A DNA stretch of 64,000 bases from Actinosynnema sp042752395 (GTDB lineage Bacteria > Actinomycetota > Actinomycetes > Mycobacteriales > Pseudonocardiaceae), in assembly GCF_042752395.1 (NCBI RefSeq), contig NZ_JBHYXZ010000012.1, positions 1-64,000 of the forward strand, in the 5' to 3' direction. A model generated the notes under the pieces. The model saw only the letters and a list, made by a program, of their open reading frames with translations. It was not told the origin of the DNA and ran no database searches. The position numbers and the translations under genes were made by a program. Shown here piece after piece: positions 48,374 to 58,667 of the stretch. Each line of letters starts with the position of its first letter. The stretch's first letter is position 1.

Positions 48374-51300
48374 CGCGCACCTCCGCCGCCAACTCGCTCA
48401 CGGCCGCCCACAGCAGGCCGATGGCTGAGGTGTGGTCCAGCCGTTCCTGCCCAGGCGCGACCTCATCGGGGAGGTGGTCGGCCATCGGCCCGACGTGGAA
48501 CTGGCGGTCGGTGTGGTAGCGCCACCGGCGTGCGGGGTTGGCCTCCACCACCTCGAGTGCCGAGAACGGCAGGTCACCGATCTCGGTCTTGTGGCTGGAG
48601 TGGGACGCGGTCTGCCACGCCGCGGCGTAGCAGGTCGCGAACGCGTTGGAGTTGTCGCGCACGAACTCCATCGCGGAGTCGGCGGTGCCCGGTCCGGTCG
48701 GGAAGATGCGGATACCGACGGTCTGGCCGTACTTGTTGCCCCAGTGGAAGCCGGCGTATCCCGCGAGGTCGGCACCCTGCGCGAGGGGGGTGGACGGGGT
48801 GCGGTAGTCGTGCAGGAACTCCCAGAACGGCCGTGCCCGGATGGTGTAGCCCGCGGGTGCGCTGGTCGACCCGTACGGCACGGTGATCCGGAAGAAGCCG
48901 CCGATCTTCGTGGGCCACAGCGCCGGGTCGGTGGTGTTCATGGTCGAGTTGGTGATCAGGCCCATCTGCATGGCGCTGACCTCGTACGTCGTGCTCGGGT
49001 CGCCGGTGCCGAACCATGAGACGCGCGGGGTGAGCAGCTGCCAGATTTGGTCTTGCATGAGCTGGCCGTTGTAGAGCTGCAGCACGCCGGGCCAGGTGGG
49101 TGTGAGCAGCCCGGTGTCGGCCGCGAGCAGCGGGTAGCGGGAGCCGCCGAGGCCGGGGTGCATGTACATCTGGCTGCCCTGCAGCGGGTTGATGACCCGG
49201 GCGTAGCCGACGATGTCGACCGAGCCGATGGTGCCGCTGAAGCTGGCGGTGCCGTCGTTGTTGAGCGACACCGTGTTGGATCCGCTGCTGTTGAACAGTT
49301 TGAAGCCTGAGGCGTTGAGCAGGTAGCGGGCACCCGTGTCGCCGGACTTCAGCTCGCCGGCCACGATCACCGAGGCCGTCATCGTCCCCGCGGTCAGCTT
49401 CGACACCGACAGGCTCTGGATCTTCGCGTCGTCGATCGCGGCGTCGGCGATCAGCACGTTGGTGGCGACCTGCCGGAACGTCACCTCGTCGAACGACACC
49501 TGCTGGCTGGCGGCCAGGCCCTGCACACCCACGTACAGCTCGGCGGTCGCCGCGACCAGGTAGCGGGCGGCCGTGTCGCGGGACACGCGGCCCTCCACCA
49601 CCATCCAGCCGTCCTTGGTGAACGACGACCGGGACGGCAGCGCGGACACGGGGATCACCGAGCCGGTCTCGTCGAGCAGCCGCACCCCGCCGAACACCGC
49701 GGGCGTGCTGCCGGTCGTGCCGGTGAGGCGGCAGCGGAACCGCACGTACCACTGCTCGGCGCCGCCCTGCGCCTGCAGCCGCGCGAGCACCGCGCGTCGC
49801 CATGGCACCGCGGAACCCGCCACCTGCAGCGCCCAGTCGCCGTGCGACGACACCGGCACGCCGGTGATCTCGCCGTAGGCGGCTGTCCAGCGGCCGTTGC
49901 CGGTGTCGTGGTCCATCAGCAGCGCGACGCCCATGCGGGTCGTGCCCGCCGGGAGCGGCGCGGGCGCGGCCAGCGTGCCCTCCGTAGCGGCCCCCCCCCC
50001 CCCGCCCCGGCGGGGGGGGGGGTGGGGGGCGTGGGGGCGGGGGTTACCCCGGTGTGGGTGGGCGGTAACCCCGGTGAGCTGGACCGCGCGGAAGCGACCC
50101 AGGAACGCCTGATGCACCACATGACCCAGGGACCNNNNNNNNNGTGTGGCACCACCCCCCCCGCGCCCCCCTGGGGGGGGGGGCCGCCGGGCGGGGGGGG
50201 GGGCGGGCCCCGGGGCCCGCCCGCCGCGCCCCCCCCCGCCGCGACCGTGCCGGTGAACCAGCCTTCCCAGGTGCGCCAGCCATCGGCCTGCGCCTGGGGG
50301 CGCTGCAGCGCGGCGGGCATCTGCATGCCGGTCGGGCTGTTCGCGCCCGCGAGATTGATGAACGAGCTGCTGCCGGTCGCGGTCTTGGACTCCACCCCGA
50401 CCCACGCCGAGCGCGTCGCGCCGGTGGAGTTCCGGTCGACGCGTACCCGCGCGGCCACCCGGTACAGCCGGCTCGGGTCGTAGGCGACGTCGGCTGCGGA
50501 TCCCCAGCGGGCCAGGCCGCCCCCGTCCTTGTAGGTGCCGTCGGCGGACTGCCCGGTCGGCGGGGTCGAGCCGCTGCGGGTCTGCCATTCGGCGACCGCG
50601 TCGGCGCGCAGCAGCACGTGCTGGTCGGTGTTCTCCACGAACGACCAGCCGCCGCCCGCGGTCCAGGTGACGCCGTCGGCGGACTCCTGCAGGTCGGTGC
50701 CGGTCACCAGGGCGGTGCGGGTCTCCGGCCGCTCGAACGACCCGTCCGGCACGAGGTTGCCGAAGTCGGTGAACTCCGACGCCACGCTGGAGAACACGTC
50801 GACCGGCACGCCGCTGGCCTGGGCGCTGGGCGGGCCCGCGTTGCCCCAGGCGTCGACCGCCACCAGCCGCACGTAGTAGGTGGTGCCCGCGTCCAGGTCG
50901 GTGAGCACGGTGCGCGCGACCAGCCCGTCGTCCGGACGCGACAACGTGGTGACGTGCGTGCTCGCGCTCGGCGTGAACCCGCTGGTGGTGGAGACGTGCA
51001 CCTGCGCTGTCCACACGTCGACCGGGAACGCAGCCCCGTCGGCTGCCTGCCCGTCCCAGCCCACCTGCAGTGCCCCGAACAGCACGACGTCCACGATCGG
51101 CGTGGACGGTGCGAGCGCGGGCGGCACCGCGTCCGCCTCGGTCTCCAGCGTGTCGGTCGCCCACGTCGACTTGTTGCCCCACGCGTCCTGCGCGCGGATG
51201 CGCCACTCGTAGGCCGTGTTCGGCTCCAGCACCAGCACTGCGGTCGTCGCATCGGCCGGCACGGTGCCACCCGGCTGCCACGACCCCCACCCCGCGCGCC

Positions 51301-52681
51301 GCCACTGCAGCTCGTACGCGCCGAGGTCCAGCAGCAGCGTGTCGTCCGTGTTCTGGACGGGCGGTGTCCACGACACGGTGGCGAGCGCCCGCAGGAACCC
51401 GCCCGCGATCTCGTACACCACCCCGTCCAGCTCGAGGTCCGTGGGCGGCTTCGGCGGGATGGTGTCGCGGGTCGGTGTGCCCGAGCCGGGCGCGTAGGGT
51501 GCCCCGCCGGGAAGGACCGGCGGCTGGTAGAGCCCGCCGTCCATGGAGCCGCCGGTGAGCTGCTCGATGCGGTCCTGCAGGATCTCCTCGGGGTCGCGGT
51601 AGCGGGCGCCGAACGCGACGCTGCCGGTGGCCGTCCCGTCGGCGTCCCACGCCACGGTGAGCTGCCGCACCCGCATCTGCCGTGTCTCGCCGCGCGGCCG
51701 GATCGCCACCACGTCGCCGCGGTCGTAGTCGACGAACGGCAGGTGCTGGCCGCTGCACGTCAGCCCGTAGGTGAACGAGTCGCGGGAGCGGGCGGTGACG
51801 GCGATGGTGCCCTCGGCGATCTCCTGCAGCGCCGCCGCGGTGTCGACCTGGGACTGCGACAGGAACCCCTCGCGGCGGCCGTACCGCGAGGTCGCGCTGG
51901 CGTCGGTGACGGTGATGGCGGGGATGCCGTCGGTGTCGGTGACCGCGAGCATCGCCGACACCGTGTCCCGCCACGACAAGCTCTTGGGGCCCTCGGCGAG
52001 GTCGGAGCCGCGCAGCAGCTGCACTCCGTCCGGGCCGGTGAGGTCGGCACCGTGGTTGCCGTAGGCGTACAGCTGCAGCACCGTGCCGCCGGTGACGCGC
52101 GCGACGGCGAGACGGCGGTCGGCCCAGCGCGTCAGGATGTCCAGGTAGGACTGCCCCATGTCGAGGAACTCGTCGGGCATCACCGCCCACGGCTGCCCGG
52201 AGGAGTCGTGGCCGTCGGTGAACCCGAGGGTCAGTTCGGGCCACCAGCCGCGGGTTTGCGCGGCCTCCACGAGGCGGCGTAGCGCGTAGCCGGGCGTGAC
52301 ACCTTCGAACCGCACCCCAGGTACCTCGACGCTGGGGTAGCCCTCGGGGTAGACCCGCGCGTACGCCAGCCCGTACAGCGAACTGGAGCCTTTCCAGGTG
52401 CCGGTCTCGCCGTCGGTGACCTCGTCGTCGGTCATCTCGTCGAGCACGAACCGGCCGTCGGGGATCTCCTGGCCGTCGAGGAGCAGCACCACCTCCGCCT
52501 GGTCGGCCAGCAGCGCGTAGCTGGGATGGCTGGTGTCGTACTCCAGCAGCAGCGTCAACGGCTGGCCCTCGTCGCCGCCGATCTCCAGCCGAGTCCAGGC
52601 GGGCAGCACGGTGGAGCGGCGCCCGAGCGGGTCGACCATGCGCAGCACGGGGCGGGGCATGAGGCTCACGCGGACTGCCAC
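48366..52681 (-). CDS. Large phage tail protein with fibronectin type III domains (interrupted by assembly gap)
   Basis: Read from GTG 52681, the N-terminal part (VRVSLMPRPVLRMVDPLGRR, about 380 residues) looks like a tail-tip base domain, and two or three fibronectin-III-like domains follow (PPKPPTDLELDGVVYEIAG, NTAYEWRIRAQDAWGNKS, TTYYVRLVAVDAWGNAG). The C-terminal part, from about 49980 downwards, has fibre-like strands and ends LLWAAVSELAAEVRGG. The frame is lost across the 9-N gap at 50135-50143 and its poly-G/C flanks, which is sequence quality rather than a biological frameshift. It overlaps the distal tail gene by 16 bases. Expected role: tail-tip or receptor-binding protein. Confidence 0.75.
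50135..50143. other. Assembly gap (9 N) inside the large tail gene
   Basis: Nine N with poly-G/poly-C flanks (about 49988-50030 and 50150-50240). The coding frame differs on the two sides, so bases are missing or wrong here. Confidence 0.9.
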
Positions 52682-53496
52682 CTCCTGCGGCCGGACACCT
52701 GGATGCGACTGGCGGCTGTAGTGGCTTCAGCGGTGACCGTAACCACCGGATCGGAGGACGAGGTAACCGGCACGGCCAGCGGGTAGGCGGACGTCCCCGA
52801 CCAGTCGACGGTGTGCAGCAGGTCCACCGACGAGCCCTCCTGGCGGGCGGTGGGCTCGTCGGTGAGGGTGAGCAGCAGGTCGTCTCCGGCGGGCAGATCA
52901 CCGGAGACCTGCAGCCACGACCCGTCGGAGCAGGTGATGCGCACGTTCCGCGCGGGTGGGCGCAGCCGCACCGTGAGGCCGGTGAGCGGCAGGTTCCCTC
53001 CGCCGAGCCCGGTGAGCGTGACCGGGCCGCTCGCGGGCAGCACGACCAGCGGCGTGGTGAGCACGGCGACGTCCTCCCAGCAGCCTGCGGGCACGACGAG
53101 CGGGAACGTCACCTCGGCGCGCGACCCTGCGGCCATCGTGGTCGGCCCGATCGCGCCCTGGATCTCGGCGAAGCAGCGGCGTCCGCTGTCGGTATCGACG
53201 ATCTCGGTGAGGCCGTACTGCTGGCCCATGATGCGCAGCAGCTCGTCGTAGCGGGCCCGCATCTGCCCGCGCAGCGTGCCGGACTCGGGGAACAGGCCGT
53301 CGGTGTCGCTGCCGAGGATCCACATGGCCAGGTCGAACGTCAGCTCCGCCAGCGGCTTCGGCTGCCAGCGCGCGCCGTCCAGCCCGGCGGTGGCGAGGTT
53401 CCCGCCGCGGCGTCCGGCGGTCGCGAGCCGGCTGCCGAGGGTGCGGACGTTCCACACGAGCGTGTCGAGCGACGTGCCGCCGACGGTGACGCTCAC
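52666..53496 (-). CDS. Phage distal tail (Dit-like) protein
   Basis: 276 residues. The start SVTVGGTSLDTLVWNVRTLG and WILGSDTDGLFPESGT resemble actinophage minor tail proteins of the Dit class that link the tail tube to the tip. The C-terminal part is a galectin-like beta domain (NVRITCSDGSWLQVSGDLPA). It follows the tape measure gene by an ATGA overlap (53493-53496), the usual order tape measure, Dit, tail-tip protein. Confidence 0.78.
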   Translation of the reverse strand: MSVTVGGTSLDTLVWNVRTLGSRLATAGRRGGNLATAGLDGARWQPKPLAELTFDLAMWILGSDTDGLFPESGTLRGQMRARYDELLRIMGQQYGLTEIVDTDSGRRCFAEIQGAIGPTTMAAGSRAEVTFPLVVPAGCWEDVAVLTTPLVVLPASGPVTLTGLGGGNLPLTGLTVRLRPPARNVRITCSDGSWLQVSGDLPAGDDLLLTLTDEPTARQEGSSVDLLHTVDWSGTSAYPLAVPVTSSSDPVVTVTAEATTAASRIQVSGRRRWQSA

Positions 53497-56400
53497 GATG
53501 GCCTCCCGAGTGCCTGCCCGAGCCCGTGCCGTGCCGCGCTGCCCATGCGCTTCGACGCCGTCACCGACGGCTTCTCCGGCAACGGGTTGTTGACGACCTG
53601 CGTGACGTGCATTTCCCCGATCACCGGCTGCCCGTCAGCGGCGATGGTGTGCCGTACCGCAGCCGGCGAGGCGAGCGCGCTGGCGGCGGCTACACGCGCG
53701 GGCACGATGCGCGCTCCGCCCGCGTTGGCCACCAGGTCGTCGGTGGACAGCGCCATCGCGGTGTGCATGACCCGCTCGCCCTGCCCGGAGCTGATCGCGC
53801 GCAGCAGCGGCTCGAAGCGCTCGGTGTTGCGGCGGTCGACAACCCACTCGCCGCCCGTCACCGCGATCAGCTTGTCGTCGCGGTTCGGTCCGCCCCCCGG
53901 CACCTTGCCGCCCTTGTTGAACCAGCCCGCGATCAGCCTGGCCATGTCGACGACCCGCGACGGGGACGGCCCGGACACCGACCCCAGCGCCCGGGTCAGC
54001 TCGCCCAGCTTGCGGACCGCGGTGTCGACGCCGTCGCTGATCGCATCACCGATGTCGGATGCCCAGTCACGGACCGTCTCGTAGGCGGCTCCCCACTTCG
54101 AGGACCACTCGGGGCCGAGCGCGTCGAGGATGGTGTTGACGTGGCTGGTGGTGCCGGTGGCTCCGTCGGACGCGAAGGTCTGGATGTCCTGCCACGCACC
54201 GCTGACGGTGTCCTTGGCGCCGCGCCACTTCTCGTCCCAGACGATGCCGATGCCGGTCAGCCAGCCGTCGATGTTCGCGCCGATCTCGCCGGAGTAGGTG
54301 GCCGTGTCCTCGGACGCGCCCGTCCAGAAGTCGACAAAGTTGGAGCCCAGCAACGCCAGCTTGTCGCCGACGAGCGTCTCGCTGACCGCCCACGCGTTCG
54401 CCATGTCGGCGCCGCGCTGCAGCATCCACGTCTCCGCGTCGGAGAATGCCTGCTTCCACAGACCTACCTCCTCGTCGAGGGTGGTGCGGACGTCGCGCAG
54501 GATCTGCTCGATCTCGGACTCCGGGTCGCCGCCGGCGGCCTCGTCGACCAGCAGGGCGATGCCGATGAACCCGAACACCCGTCCTGCCGCGCCGAGGGCA
54601 CGGGACCAGCCGGACTTTGCGCCCTTCCCCACACCTTCGGCGGCCGCGGTACCGGCCTTCTCCCCGGACTTGCGGGCTGCGTCGGCGTCCACGACGACCG
54701 GCACGTCGACCCCACCGCCCGGCTTGCCGCCGGCCTTCCCGTCGGCGCCCTTCTTCTTGCCGACCGCGTCGAGATCCGCGTCCCCGGCGGTGTCCTTGAC
54801 CTCCTTGCGCCACTTCTTCAACCAGTCGATCGAGTCCTTGATGCCGGACCCCATGTCGGTGAAGAACTTCAGCAGCTTGCCTCCGATGACGAGGAACGCG
54901 AGCGCGGCGATGCCGAGGCCACCGACCGCGCCGATGACGTCCTGCGCGGGCTCCGGCAGGGCGTTGAACCCGTCGGCGAGGAGCTGCAGCAGGTCGGCCA
55001 GGGCACGCACGGCGGGCGTGAGCACGTCGGCCACGCCGCCGGCCAGCTCGCCGACCAGCGGCCCGGCATCGCCCAGGGCCTCAAGGAACTCGCCGACCGC
55101 GTCGGCCAAGTCCAGCAGCGACGGTTCGGCCTGGTCGAACGCCTTCCCCAACCCTTCGATCACCGCGACCGCGCCCGGACCGATGCGCTCGCCGATCCGG
55201 ACCAGCACCTGGGCGATGTCGGCGCCCGTGGAGACGAGCGCCTTGAGGACGGGCAGCAGCACGTCGACCGCGTCGCCGACCGCGGCGAACAGCTTGGTGA
55301 GCGCTTCCTGTCCCTCCGCGCTCTCGAGGAAGTCGGCTAGCCGGTCGGTCAGCTCGTCCAAGGTGTGGAACAGGCCGGCGCCCTCGGCGTTGCTGGCGCG
55401 GGCGACGGCGGCGAAGATCCGGGCGACGTTCTTCAGCGCGCGACCGAGTGCCTTGACCTGGTCGACGCCGTCGCGCATCCACTCTTCGAGCTTTCCGGAC
55501 TCGCGGGCCGTGCGGATGAAGTCGGCGAACCGCTGGGTGAGGTCGGTGACGTCCTCGCCCACCTCGGGCAGCAGCTCGGAGCCGACGGTGACGAAGTCGA
55601 GCAGCACTTGGGCGGCGGGCTGGATCGCTCCGCGTGTCGCGTGCCAGAGGCCGTTGAAGTTGTCCAGGGACGTGCCGAAGTCGTCGACCGTGGAGTCCTG
55701 CGCCAGGAAGTCCGCGATGTCGTGCGCCATGCCGTTGAACGTGGTCGCCGTCTCGCCCATCTCGGAGCGCAGCATCGGCAGGTACCGGTCGGCCAGCTCG
55801 GTGATCCGGCTGCCCAGTCCGGAGAACATCCGCTCCTGCACGTCCAGGCGCAGCGCGTCGAACTCGGGCTGCAGACCCTTCACCGCGTCCACGACCTGCT
55901 GAGCCGACCGTGCGAGCGCAGGCGCCGCCTTCCCAGCGGCGGAAGCGATGCTGGCTGCTGCGTCCTCCTGCGCCCACGCCGCGTCCCGGATCGCCGCCGC
56001 CAGATCCCGCTCGGCGTCGGCCACGTCCCGCGCCGCATCGGTGCGGGCCTGCGCGAGGCCGTCCTGGGCGTCGGCCACCTCCTGCGCGGCGTCGGCGACC
56101 CGCCGCTGTGCCGCGACCACGTTGTCCGCGCCGTCCACTCCCGCCGCGTTCGCCGCAGCCGCTTCACGCTGTAGGTCGGCGTACCGCTCACGGGTCTCGT
56201 CCAGCGCGAGCTGCGCTTCCTCCACGCCGAGCCGGGCTTCCTCGAGGTCGAGCCCGCCGCGGCCGGAGCGCTGTACCTCGGCGAACCGCTGCTGCGCGCG
56301 GGTCAACGCGAGGATCGCGGACCGCTCGTCCAGCGCCCCGCCCCGCAACGCCAGCTGCAGGTCTTCAAGCCGTTCGGCGGCCTCCGCCCGCTCCCGGTTG

Positions 56401-57092
56401 AGGTCGTCCTGCGCGTCCCGGGCGTCCTGCTGGGCGCGGGTAAGAGCCCGCTCGGCGTCGATGACCCGGCGGGTGGCGGACACCTGGGCGTCCGCGAGCC
56501 GCTGCCGTGCGGCGCGGACCTGCTCGGCACCGGTGATGGACGCACGGTCGGCGGCTCGCTGCGCGTTGGCCAGCGACGACGCGCCAGCCGCCGCAGGCTC
56601 GAACGCCTCCTTCAGCCCGATCAGGCCCAGCGCCAGCGTGCCGACCGCTGTGGCACCGGCGGCCAGCGCGGCGGGCAGCACTCCGGCCGCTCCGGACAGC
56701 GCCGCGATCGCGCTGACGAGCGACATGATGGGGGAGACCGCCGCGGTGCTGGCGGTCGCGAGCAGCGACAGCCCGCCGAGCTTCGCGCCGATGGACCCGA
56801 CGGTGCGCAGCATCCGGCCGGCGGCGTCGGTGATCCGGTCCAGGGTGCGGCCGGCGCGGGAGCGTTGGAACTTCTCCAGCTCGCCGTGGACCCGCTGGAC
56901 GCGTCCGACGAGCCGCCCGAACGCGGTGCCTGCGCGGTCGCTGGACTTCTCGGTGTCCGCTACCTTCCTGCCGGACCGGCCGGCCTCATCTCCCAGTCCC
57001 TTGACGTCGTCGCGTGCACGACGTGACTCGCGACGCAGCCGGGAGAAGTCGGCGACAGCACGGAAGATCGCGGCGCCGGTCTCAGTCGCCAA
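53493..57092 (-). CDS. Phage tail tape measure protein
   Basis: 1199 residues, the longest intact phage gene here, setting tail length. The N-terminus (TETGAAIFRAVADFSRLRRE) is followed by hydrophobic stretches (LLATASTAAVSPIMSLVSAI, ALAAGATAVGTLALGLIGLK), a long charged coiled coil (about 180-400, AERALTRAQQDARDAQDDLN), a second hydrophobic region (VIGAVGGLGIAALAFLVIGG) and a helical tail domain. At roughly 0.15 nm per residue it predicts a tail near 180 nm. The likely start is TTG 57092, inside the end of the chaperone frameshift extension. Confidence 0.93.
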   Translation of the reverse strand: MATETGAAIFRAVADFSRLRRESRRARDDVKGLGDEAGRSGRKVADTEKSSDRAGTAFGRLVGRVQRVHGELEKFQRSRAGRTLDRITDAAGRMLRTVGSIGAKLGGLSLLATASTAAVSPIMSLVSAIAALSGAAGVLPAALAAGATAVGTLALGLIGLKEAFEPAAAGASSLANAQRAADRASITGAEQVRAARQRLADAQVSATRRVIDAERALTRAQQDARDAQDDLNRERAEAAERLEDLQLALRGGALDERSAILALTRAQQRFAEVQRSGRGGLDLEEARLGVEEAQLALDETRERYADLQREAAAANAAGVDGADNVVAAQRRVADAAQEVADAQDGLAQARTDAARDVADAERDLAAAIRDAAWAQEDAAASIASAAGKAAPALARSAQQVVDAVKGLQPEFDALRLDVQERMFSGLGSRITELADRYLPMLRSEMGETATTFNGMAHDIADFLAQDSTVDDFGTSLDNFNGLWHATRGAIQPAAQVLLDFVTVGSELLPEVGEDVTDLTQRFADFIRTARESGKLEEWMRDGVDQVKALGRALKNVARIFAAVARASNAEGAGLFHTLDELTDRLADFLESAEGQEALTKLFAAVGDAVDVLLPVLKALVSTGADIAQVLVRIGERIGPGAVAVIEGLGKAFDQAEPSLLDLADAVGEFLEALGDAGPLVGELAGGVADVLTPAVRALADLLQLLADGFNALPEPAQDVIGAVGGLGIAALAFLVIGGKLLKFFTDMGSGIKDSIDWLKKWRKEVKDTAGDADLDAVGKKKGADGKAGGKPGGGVDVPVVVDADAARKSGEKAGTAAAEGVGKGAKSGWSRALGAAGRVFGFIGIALLVDEAAGGDPESEIEQILRDVRTTLDEEVGLWKQAFSDAETWMLQRGADMANAWAVSETLVGDKLALLGSNFVDFWTGASEDTATYSGEIGANIDGWLTGIGIVWDEKWRGAKDTVSGAWQDIQTFASDGATGTTSHVNTILDALGPEWSSKWGAAYETVRDWASDIGDAISDGVDTAVRKLGELTRALGSVSGPSPSRVVDMARLIAGWFNKGGKVPGGGPNRDDKLIAVTGGEWVVDRRNTERFEPLLRAISSGQGERVMHTAMALSTDDLVANAGGARIVPARVAAASALASPAAVRHTIAADGQPVIGEMHVTQVVNNPLPEKPSVTASKRMGSAARHGLGQALGRPS

Positions 57093-57956
57093 CCAGGATC
57101 ACCTCCCCGTTGCGGATCACGGCCATCGGCTGCCCGTAGCGGCCAGTGATGTCGCCGAGTCGAGGCACGACGGTGCGCCGCTCGGCGAGGAACGACACCG
57201 CCGCTGCTGCTGCGGCCGCCCGCTTGTTGCCGGCCGCGCCGTGCACCGCTCCGACGAGCCAGCGGGTCTGCTGCTCGACCAGCCGGGTGTGCCGGTGGTG
57301 GTCGGCGCGGCGGCGGGCGAGGATCGCGTCGCGGGCCTGCCACAGCCGCTGCAGCGGAAGGTCCAGGATGGTGTCGTCGTGCCAGCCGTACTCGGCGCTG
57401 ATCAGGTCGAAGGTCCGGGACCAGGGGTGGCGCTGCCAGTCGCGGGCGTCGGCGTCTAGCTGTTCTTCTTCCCGGTCCGGAACAGCGCTGAGCTGGCCTT
57501 CAGGAGCGTGCGTGCTTTTCCCAGCAGCACCGGGATGACGTCGCGCTCCTGGGCGACCAAGACGGCGATGACGTCCACCGTGGTCTCGACCTCGGGGTTG
57601 GCCATCTCCTGGTTCCAGGCGCGCTGGGTGTCGCTGTCCTGGATCGGCTCGGCGGGCTCGACCAGCGCGCGGACGAGATCCACGAACTCGTCGTAGGCGT
57701 CCGGGATCGCGGACAAGAGCAGGCCGGCGAGGTTGACCTGCAGGTTGTCGCGGTCGTCCCAGTCGATGTGGGCGAGGCCGGCGCCGACGCCGGAGGTGAG
57801 GACGCGCACGGCGAGCATGAGTTCGCGGGTGCGGATGCGCTTCACTCTGGCGGGGATCCCGGCGACGGTGAGGTGTCCGGGTTCGGCGAGGATGACCTCG
57901 AAGTCGGCGGTCGCGGTCGCGGCGGGCTTGGTGGCCGGGCGCTTGGTGGTGGCCAC
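57082..57956 (-). CDS. Tail assembly chaperone, -1 frameshift product (gpGT-like)
   Basis: Extension of the 166-residue chaperone made by slipping back one base on GGGAAAA (57516-57522 on the complement). 147 shared residues are followed by 144 new ones (starting STHAPEGQLSAVPD and ending MAVIRNGEVILVGD), about 291 in total. The second frame has no start codon or ribosome site of its own, stays open across the junction, and ends just inside the tape measure gene. This is the G/GT arrangement of lambda and most siphophages; both forms assist tape measure folding and tube assembly. Confidence 0.85.
57456..57956 (-). CDS. Tail assembly chaperone (gpG-like)
   Basis: 166 residues. N-terminus ATTKRPATKPAATATADFEV, then VILAEPGHLTVAGIPARVKR and a helical domain typical of actinophage tail chaperones (NLAGLLLSAIPDAYDEFVDL, ending SALFRTGKKNS). 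It is the product of normal decoding; a fraction of ribosomes shift frame at 57516-57522. It lies directly after the major tail protein gene (3-bp gap) and before the tape measure, the canonical position. Confidence 0.88.
   Translation of the reverse strand: MATTKRPATKPAATATADFEVILAEPGHLTVAGIPARVKRIRTRELMLAVRVLTSGVGAGLAHIDWDDRDNLQVNLAGLLLSAIPDAYDEFVDLVRALVEPAEPIQDSDTQRAWNQEMANPEVETTVDVIAVLVAQERDVIPVLLGKARTLLKASSALFRTGKKNS
57516..57522 (-). promoter_or_regulatory. Programmed -1 ribosomal frameshift site
   Basis: On the coding strand the heptamer G GGA AAA (zero-frame phase ..CTG GGA AAA GCA) fits X XXY YYZ. Slipping gives GGG AAA AGC in the -1 frame, which is the frame of the downstream extension. 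It lies 61 bases before the zero-frame stop. Confidence 0.85.
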
Positions 57957-57959
57957 GGT

Positions 57960-58553
57960 CTACGCCTCGATGATCGCGAGGGTGCGGGCGACGCGCTTGA
58001 TGCCGTCGGGGAACGGCGCGCCGGTTTCGTCGAACGCGGACATGAGCGCCTTGCCGCCGTAGTTGATTTTGAGGCCGTCCTTGTAGGCGGGCCCGTCGAA
58101 GGTGATCGGCGCGAAGCTGACGCTGTAGAGCCCGAGGACGAGCTTCGCCACCGCGCCCTGCGCGGTCTTGGCGGGCATCTGCAGGATCATCGGCCGGCGC
58201 GCGACGTTCATGGTGCGCTCGGTCCACATGTCGATGGCGTAGGCGGTCGCGCCGCCCGCGATCGTGCCGGAGGAGACCGGCTCGCCGGTGATGTTGCTGA
58301 TCAGCGGGAACGACATGTAGCCCGCCTGCACGGCGACCTCGGCGTAGTTCAGCCACTCCCACGTGGAGAGCACCGCGTCGTCGCCCTCGTTGTCGTAAGA
58401 GTCGGTGTTGGGCTCCAGCGAGCCGTTGTTCACGCCGTAGATGTCCCACTCGTCGGCGTTCGCGACGGTCTGCAGAGCCTCCACGAACGTCTCGTCACCG
58501 TCGAGTACCTGGGCGTGGGAGAGGGAGAATCCCTCGATGATCGGAGCCGTCAC
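57960..58553 (-). CDS. Phage major tail protein
   Basis: 197 residues from GTG 58553 (AAGGCGG upstream); ATG 58622 would add 23 residues. Position immediately before the tail chaperones, size and a beta-rich composition (TAPIIEGFSLSHAQVLDGDE, WLNYAEVAVQAGYMSFPLI, APITFDGPAYKDGLKINYGG) indicate the tail tube subunit. Strong codon bias fits a highly expressed structural gene. Confidence 0.82.
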   Translation of the reverse strand: MTAPIIEGFSLSHAQVLDGDETFVEALQTVANADEWDIYGVNNGSLEPNTDSYDNEGDDAVLSTWEWLNYAEVAVQAGYMSFPLISNITGEPVSSGTIAGGATAYAIDMWTERTMNVARRPMILQMPAKTAQGAVAKLVLGLYSVSFAPITFDGPAYKDGLKINYGGKALMSAFDETGAPFPDGIKRVARTLAIIEA

Positions 58554-58667
58554 CGTGCACCGCCTTCGCGTCAACCCCGCAGGGGTCTGGCTGGACGCGG
58601 TGATCGTGAGAGACCGCGGCATGCCGTGCGTAGTCGAGCCGCTGTGCCGGTCGTGAGCGTCACACGG

